A DNA stretch of 64,000 nucleotides, taken from the NCBI GenBank assembly GCA_017163975.1, contig JAFFSR010000362.1, positions 2,374,501 through 2,438,500 on the forward strand, written 5' to 3'. This DNA is from Anastatus disparis. Its lineage: Eukaryota; Arthropoda; Insecta; Hymenoptera; Eupelmidae. Below the pieces are notes generated by a model. The model was not told the origin of the DNA, made no database searches, and saw only the letters and a list, made by a program, of their open reading frames with translations. A program made the translations under genes and the position numbers. Positions 11,331 through 21,715 of this stretch are shown in pieces. How positions within the stretch are numbered: position 1 is the stretch's first letter; each line of letters starts with the position of its first letter.

Positions 11331-12347
11331 TACAAAGGTCAAGTGCAAGAAGAAGAATAATAATATTACGAAGATAATTAAAGAAATGTTGCGTAACATA
11401 GCAACGCTATAAACATTTACCTGGTTACAAAATTTTAAATACCAAAAGAGAGAGAAAGAGATTGAATTTGATTGTCAAATTTTTTTTATCGATTTTCACT
11501 TTAACCTAGTGTGTATTTCGAACAACTGGACGGCCCCGAGACATTACTCATGCATGCCGTGAAATACTTGAACTATGTTCAATATTGAGATCGTTACTAC
11601 TTAATGCTTTGCGGCCATGGCTTTGCACTTGCCATGCCTCAAGATACACACTTTTTGTTATTTTTATGTATTTTTTTTAAACTTTAATCATTTATATTTA
11701 TTTATTATTTTCTTTTTACAATTCATTTTTTATAAATTATTTATTTAAAATATTGAAATTCTTTCTCTTTCTCTCTTTACATTTTCAGTTAGTAACAACT
11801 TTCATGAACCTTGCATTTATATTTGGAGGAATATCTCAGTGGAAGATTTTGAAATATTCCAGTACAATCTTCCGTCCTGTGTGGGTTTACCATACCCCAC
11901 AAATCCAGTTTAATAATAAATCATGAAAAGAAATATCAGGGTTAAAAGCACCTACTTTTTTCAACCTACTTTTTATGTGCGACTCCTTACTGAGCGTGTA
12001 TGGACCTTTAAGTGGTGTTCAGTCGCCTTGCAGGGAACAAAAAATTTATCTTAGAAACGCGGTTTCGAGAATCTAATAACTTATTCTATGTTTCTGAGGA
12101 CCTGTTTTTATCTTTCACTTCTCTTCAGAGAGGAATTTCAGGAGTTGTCGTATCGTTGTATCAATAAGAGAGTTTTTTTCTACCGTGTGATTCTAATTAT
12201 TTTATCACTACACATCATATATATATTTTTGCTTTCTCATAGAGAAAGCATTGTGTCGGTAAAAAAAATTTTTTTCTATTTTTTCATTAATTTGTACATA
12301 TTTAGACTCAGGGAGTCGAAAAAAGTGGTTTCCAGAAAATGTCTGTA

Positions 12348-12392
<45 letters not shown>

Positions 12393-12527
12393 ATGTATTC
12401 AGTACGCCAATAAGATCTCGAGAACTACACGATGGATTAGCTTCAAATTTTGCATGCAATTTATTTTTTTGTCTAACTGGGGGGGGAAGCTATTGAAAAT
12501 TGATCTTCTAAGCTCAGTTTTTTTAGA
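11331..12527. other. Intergenic, no gene supported
   Basis: AT-rich sequence with a GT microsatellite at 12350-12390. The frame at 12088-12537 runs through that microsatellite and into the satellite that follows, and is not considered a gene. Confidence 0.5.
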
Positions 12528-13685
12528 GCCATTTTAAGAATTTTAAAAAAATTTTAATTTTTCATTTTTTTGATATTTTACGTAAACTACTCGAAGAATT
12601 TTCTTGAAAATTTGTATGAACATTATTTGCGACTGCCAAAAGAAGAAAAACTTTTACCAACTGATTTTCTTAGCGCACTTTTAATTTTAAAGCATTTTGA
12701 AAATTTTGAAAAAAAATTTTTTTTTCATTTATTTTTTATTTTACGACAACCATTCGATAGATTTGCTTCTAAATTTGTATGCAAGTTATTCGCTATTGTC
12801 TAAAGAAAACAAGCTTTGGAACACTTATTTTCTTAGCGTAGTTTTAATTTTAGAGCATTTTGAAAATTTTGGAAAAAATCTCTATTTTTCATTTTTTTTC
12901 TATTACACAAAAACCATTCGATAGATTTGCTCGAAAATTTTTATGGAAATCATTTGCAATGGCACAAATAAAACAAGCTTTGAAAAACTCATTTTCTCAG
13001 TGCAGTTTTAATTTTAGAGCATTTTGAAAATTTTGAATAAAATTTTTCTAATTTTTTGTATATTTTACATAAACTACTCGATGAAAGAGCTTCAAATTAT
13101 GTATGGGAATTATTTGTGATTGTCAAAATAAAATAAACTTTTGAAAACTAATTTTCTTCAATTTTCTTAGCGCACATTTAATTTTAGAGCATTTTGAAAA
13201 TTTTGAAAAAATTTTTTATTTTTAATTTCTTTTTTATTGCACGAAAATCACTCGATAAACTTGCTCAAAAATTTTTATGCAAATTATTTACTATTATCTA
13301 AATAAATCAAGCTTTGGAAAACTTATTTTCTTAGCGCAGTTTTAATTTTAGAGCATTTTGTAAATTTTGAATAGAATTTCACTTATTTTTTGGTATTTTA
13401 CGTAAACCACTCGATGAAGTAGCTTAAAATTATGTATAGAAATTATTTACGATTGCCTAAATAAAATGAACTTTTGAAAACTGGTTTTCTTAGCGTAGTT
13501 GTAACGTTAAAGCGTTTTGAAAATTTTAAAACAATGTTTATTTTTCAATTATTTGGTATTTTTTGTAAACTATTCGATGAAAATGTTCCAAAATTTGTAT
13601 GCAAGTTATTGGTTATAGTGTTAAGAAGACAAGCTTGGAAAAATTAATTTTATAAACGCATTTTCAATTTTAGAGCATCATAAAA
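12528..13685. repeat. Satellite of ~163-bp units, about seven copies
   Basis: The block AGAGCATTTTGAAAATTTTG recurs at about 12528, 12690, 12852, 13015, 13186, 13352, 13510 and 13673, that is every 158-171 bp. Each unit also holds variants of CACTCGATGAA, ATGCAAATTATTTG and AACTCATTTTCTTAGCGCAG. The small frames within are by-products of the repetition. Confidence 0.85.
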
Positions 13686-13936
13686 TCACATAATGCAAAT
13701 GGCAAAATTAAGAAAGAGTAAAATTCATATAGTTTTCGTAGGTATTAAGACAGCCTTTAATACAGAGGATAGGGACATTTATATTAAAATCGGTTTTAAA
13801 AAAATAAAATCAAATTATTCTAACTCAATGTGCTCTATGAGAAAGCATTGCGCCAAAGCACTTGGCAGCGTTTTTCACATTTTTTTTTATTATCATATAT
13901 AGATAATAATAAAAAAAAACTAATATCACTTCTTAG

Positions 13937-14655
13937 ATGGATGAAATAAGCAGAAATGGTTGTTTTAAGACTTACAAACAAGGAACACTTCATGAAAAAT
14001 TATCTGATATTAGTATCTACAATATATTATGCCGCTTAGTACTTTTTAAAAGATCCCTTTTATCATGTGAAAATTTGATTTACGTTACTTGTGGTAATGC
14101 TTGAAATATTTTTCTCCTTCTTAAAAAATTTTATTAGAAATTGATAAAAATTATCATTTTACACAGGAATTACTCATTTAGAAAATATATCTGCGCTTTG
14201 GTATTTTGTCATGCTAAATGGTGCGAATGGATTCATACGAAGATTAAGAGTAAATTTGGGAGATTCTAGACGCTATTTTGTTCAAGTACAATATCTATAC
14301 ATTTTTATTTTATAAAACATGATCAACGACAATTCATGTACATTTTTTTTAATGATATAATTTTTACAGAATGGTGCAATAACTATCGCACAATCACTAA
14401 TGAAGAATCTTAATAAAGAAAGTCAAATTCGATATCATCAATTAGTTTATAAAATTCAATTTAATGATGATCGAGCACACGTTTGGACAGAGAAAAATCA
14501 TTACAAGTAAAATTTTGAATTAAATTATTTGTATGGATTATATAACCGTCGAAAAATACTATTCTAAAAAAGTACAGGCGATTTATGATCTCTTTCAAAT
14601 TATTTCATGAAAAAAAATTCAATACCTTCGTTATTAGTAATAATGTATGAGAATC
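13937..14655 (+). pseudogene. Exons of a flavin amine-oxidase-like host gene, cut by the Polinton
   Basis: Three open exons with AG/GT borders join in phase: 13937-14093 (ends phase 1), 14167-14285 (ends phase 0), 14370-14506 (ends phase 2). A fourth starts at 14578 and runs to the insertion site. The translation resembles the substrate-side domain of monoamine/polyamine oxidases: ENISALWYF, then RRYFVQNGAITIAQSLMKNL where the family has a K-F-x-G-G-x-x-x-x segment, then VYKIQFN..RAHVWTEKNHYK. The FAD-binding N- and C-terminal parts are not seen. There is a TGA in exon 4 six bases before the TSD copy. The Polinton begins at 14656. Alternative: an unrelated oxidoreductase or an older pseudogene. 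Confidence 0.5.
14650..14655. other. Polinton target-site duplication, left copy
   Basis: AGAATC precedes the left terminal repeat. The identical hexamer follows the right one (33759-33764). Polintons make 6-bp duplications. Confidence 0.92.
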
Positions 14656-15527
14656 AGTAGTAGGGGCTATGTTGCTTCTACGCCACTTACCATATGAGTT
14701 TATGATTCCTACCTTACCGACACTGAAAAAATTACCACAACTTTCAATTCCAACGTTACCGACACCCCGAACCCTATAATTTTCAATTCCTACCTTACCG
14801 GCACTGAAAAAATTACCACAACTTTCAATTCCAACGTTACCGACACCCCGAACCCTATAACTTTCAATTCCTACCTTACCGACACTGAAAAAATTACCAC
14901 AACTTTCAATTCCAACGTTACCGACACCCCGAACCCTATAATTTTCAATTCCTACCTTATCAACACAGCTAATTAACCCAACCCTAAAGCATATACCTTA
15001 CAATTCCTACCTTACCATCAACTAAACCCCAAAGCCCCAGACCAGAAAACTTTAAAACCTTTAAGTTCCTACCTTACCATCAAATTAACCCCAAAACGTC
15101 TACCGGTAAACCATATAATTTTTAATTCCTACCTTATCGACACCGCTAACTAATCCAGCCGTCTGGCAGCACACCTATCTTACCGACCTTGCATGCGCAG
15201 CCCGCATCCCGATGCGCATCCTGATGTGGATCCCGATGCCCGCGTGCGAGTTCATACAGGTTTGATGACGTCATGCAGACTTCAGATCATATAACTTTTA
15301 ATTTCTACTTTACCAACACCAGTAATTACTCCAAGCCTGCAAAGCAGTAACCTTTCAATTTCTTACCATCAAACTTTGATACCTACCTTACCGACTCCGC
15401 ATGCGCGCGTGCATCCCGCATCCCGATGTCTGCGTATAATAATGTTGAAACTAAATACTCTTTGTATTATGTGAAGGAAGGGAGATAAGAAAGGAATATA
15501 AGGTAAAACAAATAAGAAATTTTAAGT
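14656..15527 (+). repeat. Polinton left terminal inverted repeat
   Basis: About 872 bp, matching 33112-33758 in reverse. The outer part holds an 81-bp tandem unit (CCTACCTTACCGACACTGAA at 14708, 14789, 14870, and a variant at 14951). The right repeat has only one such unit, which explains most of the length difference. The inner part has GC-rich blocks (GCATGCGCGCGTGCATCCCG). Confidence 0.93.
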
Positions 15528-15771
15528 AATCTTTTTCCACGTAAGCGCATTGCTATGTCCAATCTCTTGTCTCACACTATTTTCACTTTTTTTTCATTTA
15601 GATATTTTACGTTAATACATTTACACATGCTTTTTTACATTTTTGAATTTAGAAATTGTAAGAGGAATGGATAGTTATGAATAATGAAATAAAAATAATT
15701 ATTTTATTTAATAATTTTTATACATTTATTGAAAAAAAAATACATATGTGATAAAACTATCAAATATATAT

Positions 15772-17019
15772 TCATACAAGTTTTTTTACATCACCACTAA
15801 TGGACTTATATTTTATGATGCGATCATGTGAAATTAAACAATAAGCTGTTGTTGATGGAGGTATAACGATTTTAGTCTCAAACTCGATACATACATCTAC
15901 AGTAGCTTGTTTCAAGGACTCATTTTGTTTTGATCAATCAATGACAATCTATGGTGTATGCTTGATGAAGTCATTTCTGCTCACTAACAAATCAGATTGT
16001 AAATTTTTATTTTGATAGTAAGCATTTTGAAATTGTACAAACATTTCATAAAGTAAAGCAAACTGATTCTTTTCAATGTCAAGATTTAAATTACCGTATG
16101 GGTAGTATTGCGAGTTAAGAAAAAGTTTCACATTGGTTATATTATAGTGATCAAATTGGCTAGCATTTCTCGTAGCAACTAGCAACACCTTTTCTATTTG
16201 TTTGAGATGCTGAAATGACAAATCTTGGCTTCTCTAATTGATTTGATGTTTTTACTGTCCAAATATGTCTTGAAGTTGACGGAAGCATTGGATATTCATA
16301 CAATTCCCACGAACGAAAACTCATAGAAATAGGAATATCTTTTTTTATATGACTGAACAATTGTATTTTATGTTTGTCTGACATAATAACATAAGGCATC
16401 ATCCACTCAATTCGAGTAAGTTCAATCTTAAATTCTTCAGCTTCTGCAGTAGCTGTAGGAGCTGGTTGTATAATAGCATTTACATCATTTCTTGATCTAG
16501 TAAGTATAAGTTCATGTTTAAAGTTTACAATAATTTTATGATAATCTTCAGCGAATCCTAATATCATTGCAAGTGGAATTGATACGTCGAATTGTCCATT
16601 ATCATCAATGATTTTAGCGATCTCTTCAACATCCAACCTTCCAGCATTTTCTAACGATTTAGTTTGAATGGAACTATAGGAAACATAACCTTTCATAATA
16701 CTTGTTATACCTACATTTTTACACTTATCAATTTCAATAGCATTAATTTCATAACGAATTTCATCAAATAAATAACATATAGCATTGTTTACCATCTTCG
16801 TTGTTGCTACATTTGTATTATTAGGTTTTTTATTGTTCCACATACATGAAGTGAGCTTTTTGACGGTAAAAGACATAAATCTTGATGTTGAATTGAGATA
16901 CGTATCTCATCACTATTGTTAAAATATAATGAAGTATACGGTTGATGAGCATGAATCTCATAATAAGCAATAGACTCATCAAAGACAATCGGTGTCTGTA
17001 CACTAAGAATTGAATTCAT
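15772..17019 (-). pseudogene. MCP: Polinton major capsid protein, frameshifted
   Basis: Three overlapping frames read one capsid protein in order. They are 17019-16807 (starts MNSILSVQTPIVFDES), 16876-16160 (NNAICYLFDEIRYEINAIEI, ..IEWMMPYVIMSD), and 16221 to 15772 (NASQFDHYNITNVKLFLNSQ, ..YPYGNLNLD). Frameshifts fall in A/T runs near 16,830 and 16,200. In-frame TAG and TGA codons follow near 15,950 and 15,938. Total length of about 415 codons is lower than a full-length Polinton capsid as usually described, but the start and end look natural. The family forms a double-jelly-roll hexon. The gene is last in the minus-strand virion block. Confidence 0.85.
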
Positions 17020-17064
17020 GTTTTTTTCTATCTTTAAAATGACAACAGCAAATAAATATACAGC

Positions 17065-17253
17065 TTATTTGATCTTTTTGATTGCTCTTCTTCTTTTTTT
17101 GACGTCTACGATTATACTGAGTCCCAGACTCTTCAGACACTGAACGTTCTGAAATGTTAGACCTTTGATCACTTGTCGTGGAATAACTTTTTGATGACAC
17201 GGTGATTTACTTATATAGCCTGAACCAACCTTTGTATTATAAACAATACCCAT
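17065..17253 (-). CDS. Small basic Polinton ORF between the capsid genes
   Basis: A 62-residue frame (MGIVYNTKVGSGYISKSPCH start) ends in the basic tract KKRRRAIKKIK. It overlaps the last bases of the minor capsid gene and sits 45 bp before the major capsid start, as in a polycistronic block. A second frame (17200-17003) also encodes a Lys/Arg-rich tail, so a frameshift may have split one longer protein. No domain recognised. A basic, DNA- or capsid-binding role is a guess from composition and place. Confidence 0.5.
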   Translation of the reverse strand: MGIVYNTKVGSGYISKSPCHQKVIPRQVIKGLTFQNVQCLKSLGLSIIVDVKKRRRAIKKIK

Positions 17254-18663
17254 TATGCAACTTTTTTTATATGTAGTCTGACACTGACTATTTCTCCTCG
17301 AAGATTTACAAGGTCACCGTTCTGATCAACAATACATAACTGTAAATGGTCAATAACTTTAACAGACACTGACAAATAGATGATTTGTTTCGATACTTCA
17401 ATAATTTTACATCCCGGTGGAACTGCAGGAAAAAATTCGTGGATAGTATGAACTTTCTTTTGATTGATGTAAGCTCCTGATGTTATGTTACATTCGACGC
17501 GTAGAGCATTCACTTTAAGAATGGATACAGGTAAGTCTGAGATATGGTTTTTATAAAGTTCTAGAATATGTGGTGTGAAACCGAGTAATCTACCAATGGA
17601 ATCTAGTGGTTGGAAATCAATTTTATAATTACACTGAATTTCACTACGCAACGTATTATTGTTTGGTTTTATACTAACCAGGAGAGGCTATGAGCTTCGG
17701 GTCACAGATCTTGACGAAACTTTGGGATAAATTTTTAGGTACCAAAATATGAGTAAAGCCAGAGCGGTACGGTCTAACGCTTCGAAAAACTGAAATTATA
17801 GACGTTTCCAGTCTTATTTGAAGAAAAATGTAAAAAAAAGCTCCTAATTGAAGTGTGAATAATCCAGTCTAGAAATGTCTTTAGTAAATCAACAGGGACT
17901 AAAATAGAAGTACAGAAAGCAAGTTTTAATTTGCCATTTTCAGAATTGAAAAATAATAATTAGAACCAGAGATATGTTCGTTCAAAGTTAAGAAGCAAGA
18001 AAGTACCAAAAATCACAAAATCACTGTCCTTTAGAATTTAGATGATTTTTGGTACTTTCTTGCTTCTTAACTTTGAACGAACATATCTCTGGTTCTAATT
18101 ATTATTTTTCAATTCTGAAAACGGCAAATTAAAGTTTGCTTTCTGTACTTCTATTTTAGTCCCTGTTGATTTATTAAAGACATTTCTAGACTGGACTTCA
18201 ATTAGGAGCTTTTTTTTTACATTTTTCTTCAAATAAGACTGGAAACGTCTATAATTTCAGTTTTTCGAAGCGTTAGACCGCACCGCTCTGGCTTTACTCA
18301 TATTTTGGTACCTAAAAACATATCTCAAAGTTTCATCAAGATCTGTGACCCGAAGCTCATAGCCTCTCCTGGTAAGTTCTATTCCTTCAGATTTAAGTTC
18401 CTTTTGCAGAAAATGCTCAATATCGGATATTTCATAGCTACCAATCGGAAGTTCAATAACTTTATTATCAACGTAGAATTTATTTAATCCAAAATCAATA
18501 TTTGGTATAGAATTAATTGTAAGTAATTCTACTAATCTAAGAACATAATTTTTATTTTAGCCAAGCTCTATTGGCGGAAAATAATACGTTTCAAGTACTG
18601 ATGAAGTACCTGATAGACTCAGAGTCAGAGATTCATTCATCTTGAATGTTCGAGTGGAACTAA
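17253..18663 (-). pseudogene. mCP: Polinton minor capsid (penton-like) protein, split by a MITE
   Basis: The N-terminal part lies at 18663-18373 (starts MNESLTLSLSGTSS) and has an in-frame TAA about 27 codons in. It continues KNYVLRLVELLTINSIPN to the edge of a 695-bp foldback element. The C-terminal part (17677-17253) resumes in a matching frame: FQPLDSIGRLLGFTPHILEL, INQKKVHTIHEFFPAVPPG, and ends LRGEIVSVRLHIKK. This pattern is that of the insect Polinton single-jelly-roll minor capsid protein. It lies 18 bp downstream of the protease gene. The foldback insertion and the nonsense codon both inactivate it. Confidence 0.82.
17678..18372. mobile_element. Foldback MITE, PIF/Harbinger-like, inside the capsid gene
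   Basis: About 340-bp arms begin CCAGGAGAGGCTATGAGC and end with the reverse complement, around a short centre near 18,030. The flanking trinucleotide TAA is duplicated (17675-17677, 18373-18375), as for PIF/Harbinger insertions. Arms are nearly identical. No open frame of its own. Confidence 0.8.
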
Positions 18664-18681
18664 GAAGATTCTAATGGTTCA

Positions 18682-19077
18682 TTACACTTTATACAAGTGA
18701 TAGTTATCAGAATGATGCAATAAATTATTTAAAAACTTAAGACAAAGATGCCCGCAAGTAAATGTATTATATTCTTGATGACGTTTATAATTATATTTAA
18801 TAGTATCAAGATTGAAATAATTAATTAAATCAGTTGGTGGTCGCAAATCTCCAAAATTATCAAAATATGAAACGTTTTTACCATTTTTACGATATACAAC
18901 CCAATGCATACCGGGACCTTTGTTATCATCAAGATTTACAATAGCACTTTCTCTAAGCAGAGGTCCACCAGCTGGTACTTTATTCCTCATAAATACTCCA
19001 CGAAAATGTGATGTTTGTAACTTTTTAGCAAATTTTTGTAAATCATAGTCAGTTAGCGGACGTTTAGGAAGCTTCAC
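18682..19077 (-). CDS. PRO: Polinton cysteine protease (adenain/Ulp1-like)
   Basis: 131 residues, the usual size of the family. Catalytic residues are all visible: His58 (GMHWVVY), Asp73 (YFDNFGD), Gln101 and Cys108 (NTFTCGHLCL). By analogy with adenovirus protease it would process capsid precursors during virion maturation. The start is MKLPKRPLTDYDLQ. It lies between the pX-like and minor capsid genes with very short gaps. This is one of the few core genes with an intact frame. Confidence 0.9.
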   Translation of the reverse strand: MKLPKRPLTDYDLQKFAKKLQTSHFRGVFMRNKVPAGGPLLRESAIVNLDDNKGPGMHWVVYRKNGKNVSYFDNFGDLRPPTDLINYFNLDTIKYNYKRHQEYNTFTCGHLCLKFLNNLLHHSDNYHLYKV

Positions 19078-19098
19078 TTTAACAAATTTTTTTTTTCC

Positions 19099-19545
19099 TT
19101 ATAGATTTTTTTTTTTGTATATATATATATATTTTTTTTTCTTTAGAACAATTCCATAACCCTTTTGATGAGGTTTCAAATATAATCCTTTAACAAGAGC
19201 TTGTGCTTCAATTTTTTTATTATGTCGTTGCTGTTCTTCTAGTAATTTTTTAGCAACATTGGCTCTATTCACAGCTTGTACAATACCTGCAGCACCACCT
19301 GCTAATGATCCTACAGCACTAAGTCCAGCAAACAATGGAATAAGCGCAGGAAGAAAGCCACCTACTTTAGGAACAGGTAATATTCGTGGTAAACTCACAT
19401 TACGTTTACCACCAGATTTTTTCATGATAGTGTGAGCTGCTTGAAGAGTATTTTTAATAAAATTACGTGAGTCATTCTTTGGTTTCACTGCTTTCGCAGC
19501 AGTTTTAATTAATTTTTTTAATGTTAACTTTTTTTTTCTTTTATA
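19099..19545 (-). CDS. pX-like hydrophobic/basic Polinton protein
   Basis: The frame 19488-19099 (129 aa) has a basic N-terminus, then a Gly/Ala-rich hydrophobic segment (LPALIPLFAGLSAVGSLAGG, residues ~45-65), then a charged helix (AKKLLEEQQRHNKKIEAQAL) and a GLYLKPHQKGYGI end. Codons upstream of the first Met stay open to about 19,545 and are Lys-rich, next to the PLA2-like frame. The two may therefore have been one polyprotein before a frameshift in the A-run at ~19,545. The product resembles adenovirus minor core/lytic proteins by composition. The C-terminal KKYIYIYKKK is encoded by a TA/A tract and may be recent expansion. Confidence 0.65.
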   Translation of the reverse strand, partial: YKRKKKLTLKKLIKTAAKAVKPKNDSRNFIKNTLQAAHTIMKKSGGKRNVSLPRILPVPKVGGFLPALIPLFAGLSAVGSLAGGAAGIVQAVNRANVAKKLLEEQQRHNKKIEAQALVKGLYLKPHQKGYGIVLKKKKYIYIYKKKNL

Positions 19546-19904
19546 ACAATTTTTTTTTTAAGCCCCATTCCTAACTTTGATTTAACTTTCATGATATTAG
19601 AAACAGCGTATGCTGCAGCCTTTTCACCTAAACTAGAGTCTGAAGCTTCAACACGTTGCCAAGCTTTCTCAGCTAATATTTGATCTGCAGCGTTTCAAGC
19701 ATTTAAATTTTCAAGATTTTTTGAGTAAGCAATGTCATATTCTTTACATGCTGCATCCAGAGGGTTAATACCAGGATCTCCGCGTGTTAACCGTTTATAT
19801 AGTTTTGTACCTGGACCACAGTATTGATAGCTTGGTATATGCATTTCAAACGGTAACTTATTAATAAGTTTGTTTATCAAACCTTGACCTTGATGTATGG
19901 TCAT
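19545..19904 (-). pseudogene. Polinton PLA2-like protein, catalytic His replaced
   Basis: Begins MTIHQGQGLINKL and carries the parvovirus-type phospholipase A2 signature: Ca-loop QYCGPGT (residues 27-33), then GDPGINPLDAACKE and the active-site helix. The helix has Tyr56-Asp57 where the family has His-Asp, followed by IAYS. A TGA after residue 69 interrupts it. The same frame continues AADQILAEKAWQRVEAS to about 19,545. In parvoviruses such a domain helps virions leave endosomes; in Polintons the role is inferred. This is the first gene of the minus-strand block. Confidence 0.75.
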
Positions 19905-19993
19905 GATTATTCAATGGTTTATACACTACTAGATTGAAACTATAAAACATTACATTTTATAGTTTTTCTTATTCAATTCAGATTTCATACAAT
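19905..19993. promoter_or_regulatory. Divergent core promoter with a palindromic TATA pair
   Basis: TATAAAACATTACATTTTATA (19941-19961, one base not written at either end matters little) is an inverted repeat. It gives TATAAAA toward the ATPase and TATAAAAT toward the PLA2-like gene. On the plus side TTCAGATTTCAT at 19978 is an initiator-like match, 14 bp before the ATPase ATG. Only 89 bp separate the two start codons. Confidence 0.6.
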
Positions 19994-20701
19994 ATGGATT
20001 CAAAAACTCAACCGTTTAAACTCCCAGTAGTTAATTTTGATATTCTGACAGACTCAGATCATCGTAAAGAAAAAAGACATGGAGATCTTTTACCAAACAG
20101 TATTCAAGCAGTCTTTTGTGGACCGTCAAACTATGGCAAGACAAATGCTCTCTTGTCTCTCATTATACATTCAAATGGATTAAAGTTTGAGAACATTTAC
20201 GTTTATTCAAAGTCCTTGAGCCAACCAAAGTATAAGTTATTACAAAAAATTATTGAACCTATAGAGGGTATTCATTATTTACCTTTTAGTGAACATGATC
20301 TTGTCGTATCACCAGACAAAGCTCGAGAAAATTCGATAATGATATTCGATTATGTTGCATATGAAAAACAAGATAATATTAAAGCATTTTTTTGTATGGG
20401 TAGACATAAGTATGTAGATTTTTTCTATCTCTGTCCGTCATATGTTCAAGTTCCTAAACATCTTGTGCGCGACAATATTAACCTAGTAGTTATATTTCAT
20501 CAAGATGACATGAATTTAAAACATATTTATAACGATCATATTAATATAGATATGTCATTTTAACGCTTCAAAGATTTATTTTGATTTTGTTGGTCTGATA
20601 ATCATAGTTTTATAATGATTAATAAAGATTGTCATATGCAACATGGTAGATATAGAACAGGTTTCGATCAATGCATTATAAATACAACAAATTTAACGTA
20701 A
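19994..20701 (+). pseudogene. ATP: Polinton genome-packaging ATPase (FtsK/A32 type)
   Basis: Walker A is GPSNYGKT (residues 43-50). Walker B is IMIFDY (115-120), where the family usually has a second acidic residue. The GRHKYVDFFYLCPSY and HQDDMNLKHIYNDH segments follow in family order. A TAA at 20561 is followed, in the same frame, by a TGA and then recognisable C-terminal sequence (CWSD.., GRYRTGFDQ) to a TAA at 20699. The original protein was therefore about 235 aa and is now truncated. It would pump DNA into capsids. First gene of the rightward block. Confidence 0.88.
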
Positions 20702-20710
20702 ATTAGACAT

Positions 20711-21653
20711 TTGGATATGATATATCAGCATGTCAGCATGGATGACTTAAGGGAACAAATTGACGTTCTTCGCCAAATAGAAAAAGCTCGAGAAGAAATT
20801 AAACGTAAACATAAGAATTTAAAACTCAGTAAAATAGATGCTGAACAGGAAGTGAATATTACTTTTAAACCTATCATTAAACCACTTAAAAAGTTGATTG
20901 ATATAACAGAAATAAAGAGTCAAGTTCGAAGAAAAAAAAATGTTGTTGAAGAAGAAATAGAAAATGATTATTCTGATTATGAAACTAAACAAGAAGAAAG
21001 TGAAGAAGAAGATGAAGAAAAAGAAGATTCATCAAATTTTAAAAGAGATGTAAAAGTAGATGTAAAAAAATTAGTTAATGTGATGACTAAAGACAATGCA
21101 AAAGATGTAATTATAGATAAATATATTGAAATGATACAGAAAGGTGAGACAAAGTCATTAGATACAACATACGGTGTGCGTAAAAGAATTGATGATATTG
21201 TGATTGGAAACACTCCTTTTGCTTATGATAATGAGCATATTATTTTGGGAAGTAGTTAGTACACTAAGACTCTTGGATTGATTGAATTACTGTTTAAAAA
21301 AAATCCTGAATCTACAATCATAACAAAAAGCGATAAATCAAATTATAAAAAAATTATTGAAAATCAATTAATACGTGATTCAAATACAAAAAAAATTGTC
21401 GACTACATATCAAAGCTTATAACTCTTAAGGAAAATAAACGGTCATCAAAATTGCGGTTCAGGTTTACCCCCTCCTTATAAAATTGCGAAACGTTATACA
21501 AGTACGGATTATATATACTGGGATAATCCGAACGAACTTGTTCATCGATTAAGATTATTAATAGCTGAAACATCTGCTGGTAATCAAAATCATGTAAATG
21601 AAATTCAGTCTATAATTTAAGTGCTCCGTGAAGCTAAAATAATATATTGAAAA
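20711..21653 (+). pseudogene. Conserved Polinton protein of unknown function
   Basis: N-terminal coiled-coil (QIEKAREEIKRKHKNLKLSK), then an acidic Glu/Asp stretch (residues ~75-105), then YGVRKRIDDIVIGN. A TAG at 21257 stops it, but the same frame goes on (GLIELLFKKNPES..) to 21481. After a one-base shift near 21,440 it continues with PPPYKIAKR, DYIYWDNPNELVHRLRLL and HVNEIQSII. It ends at 21,651 after one more TAA. The tail is a pattern I associate with insect Polintons. Role unknown; its place between ATPase and integrase suggests assembly or packaging. Confidence 0.65.
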
Positions 21654-21673
21654 AAAATTCTCACAAATGTGAG

Positions 21674-21700
21674 TATAAATAAGAGCATTCTATCAGAAAG
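21674..21700 (+). promoter_or_regulatory. Putative TATA element for the 21.7-kb ORF
   Basis: TATAAATA at 21674 is followed by TATCAGAAAG at 21691, 16 bp before the start codon. The TCAGA core is shared with the other Polinton promoters. Spacing to TCAGA is short for a canonical initiator. Confidence 0.35.
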
Positions 21701-21715
21701 GAAATCATTTAAAAC

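Noticed and set aside
12088..12924. 149, 77 and 75 aa frames in the satellite
   Set aside because: They overlap a GT microsatellite and 163-bp repeats and lack any family pattern.
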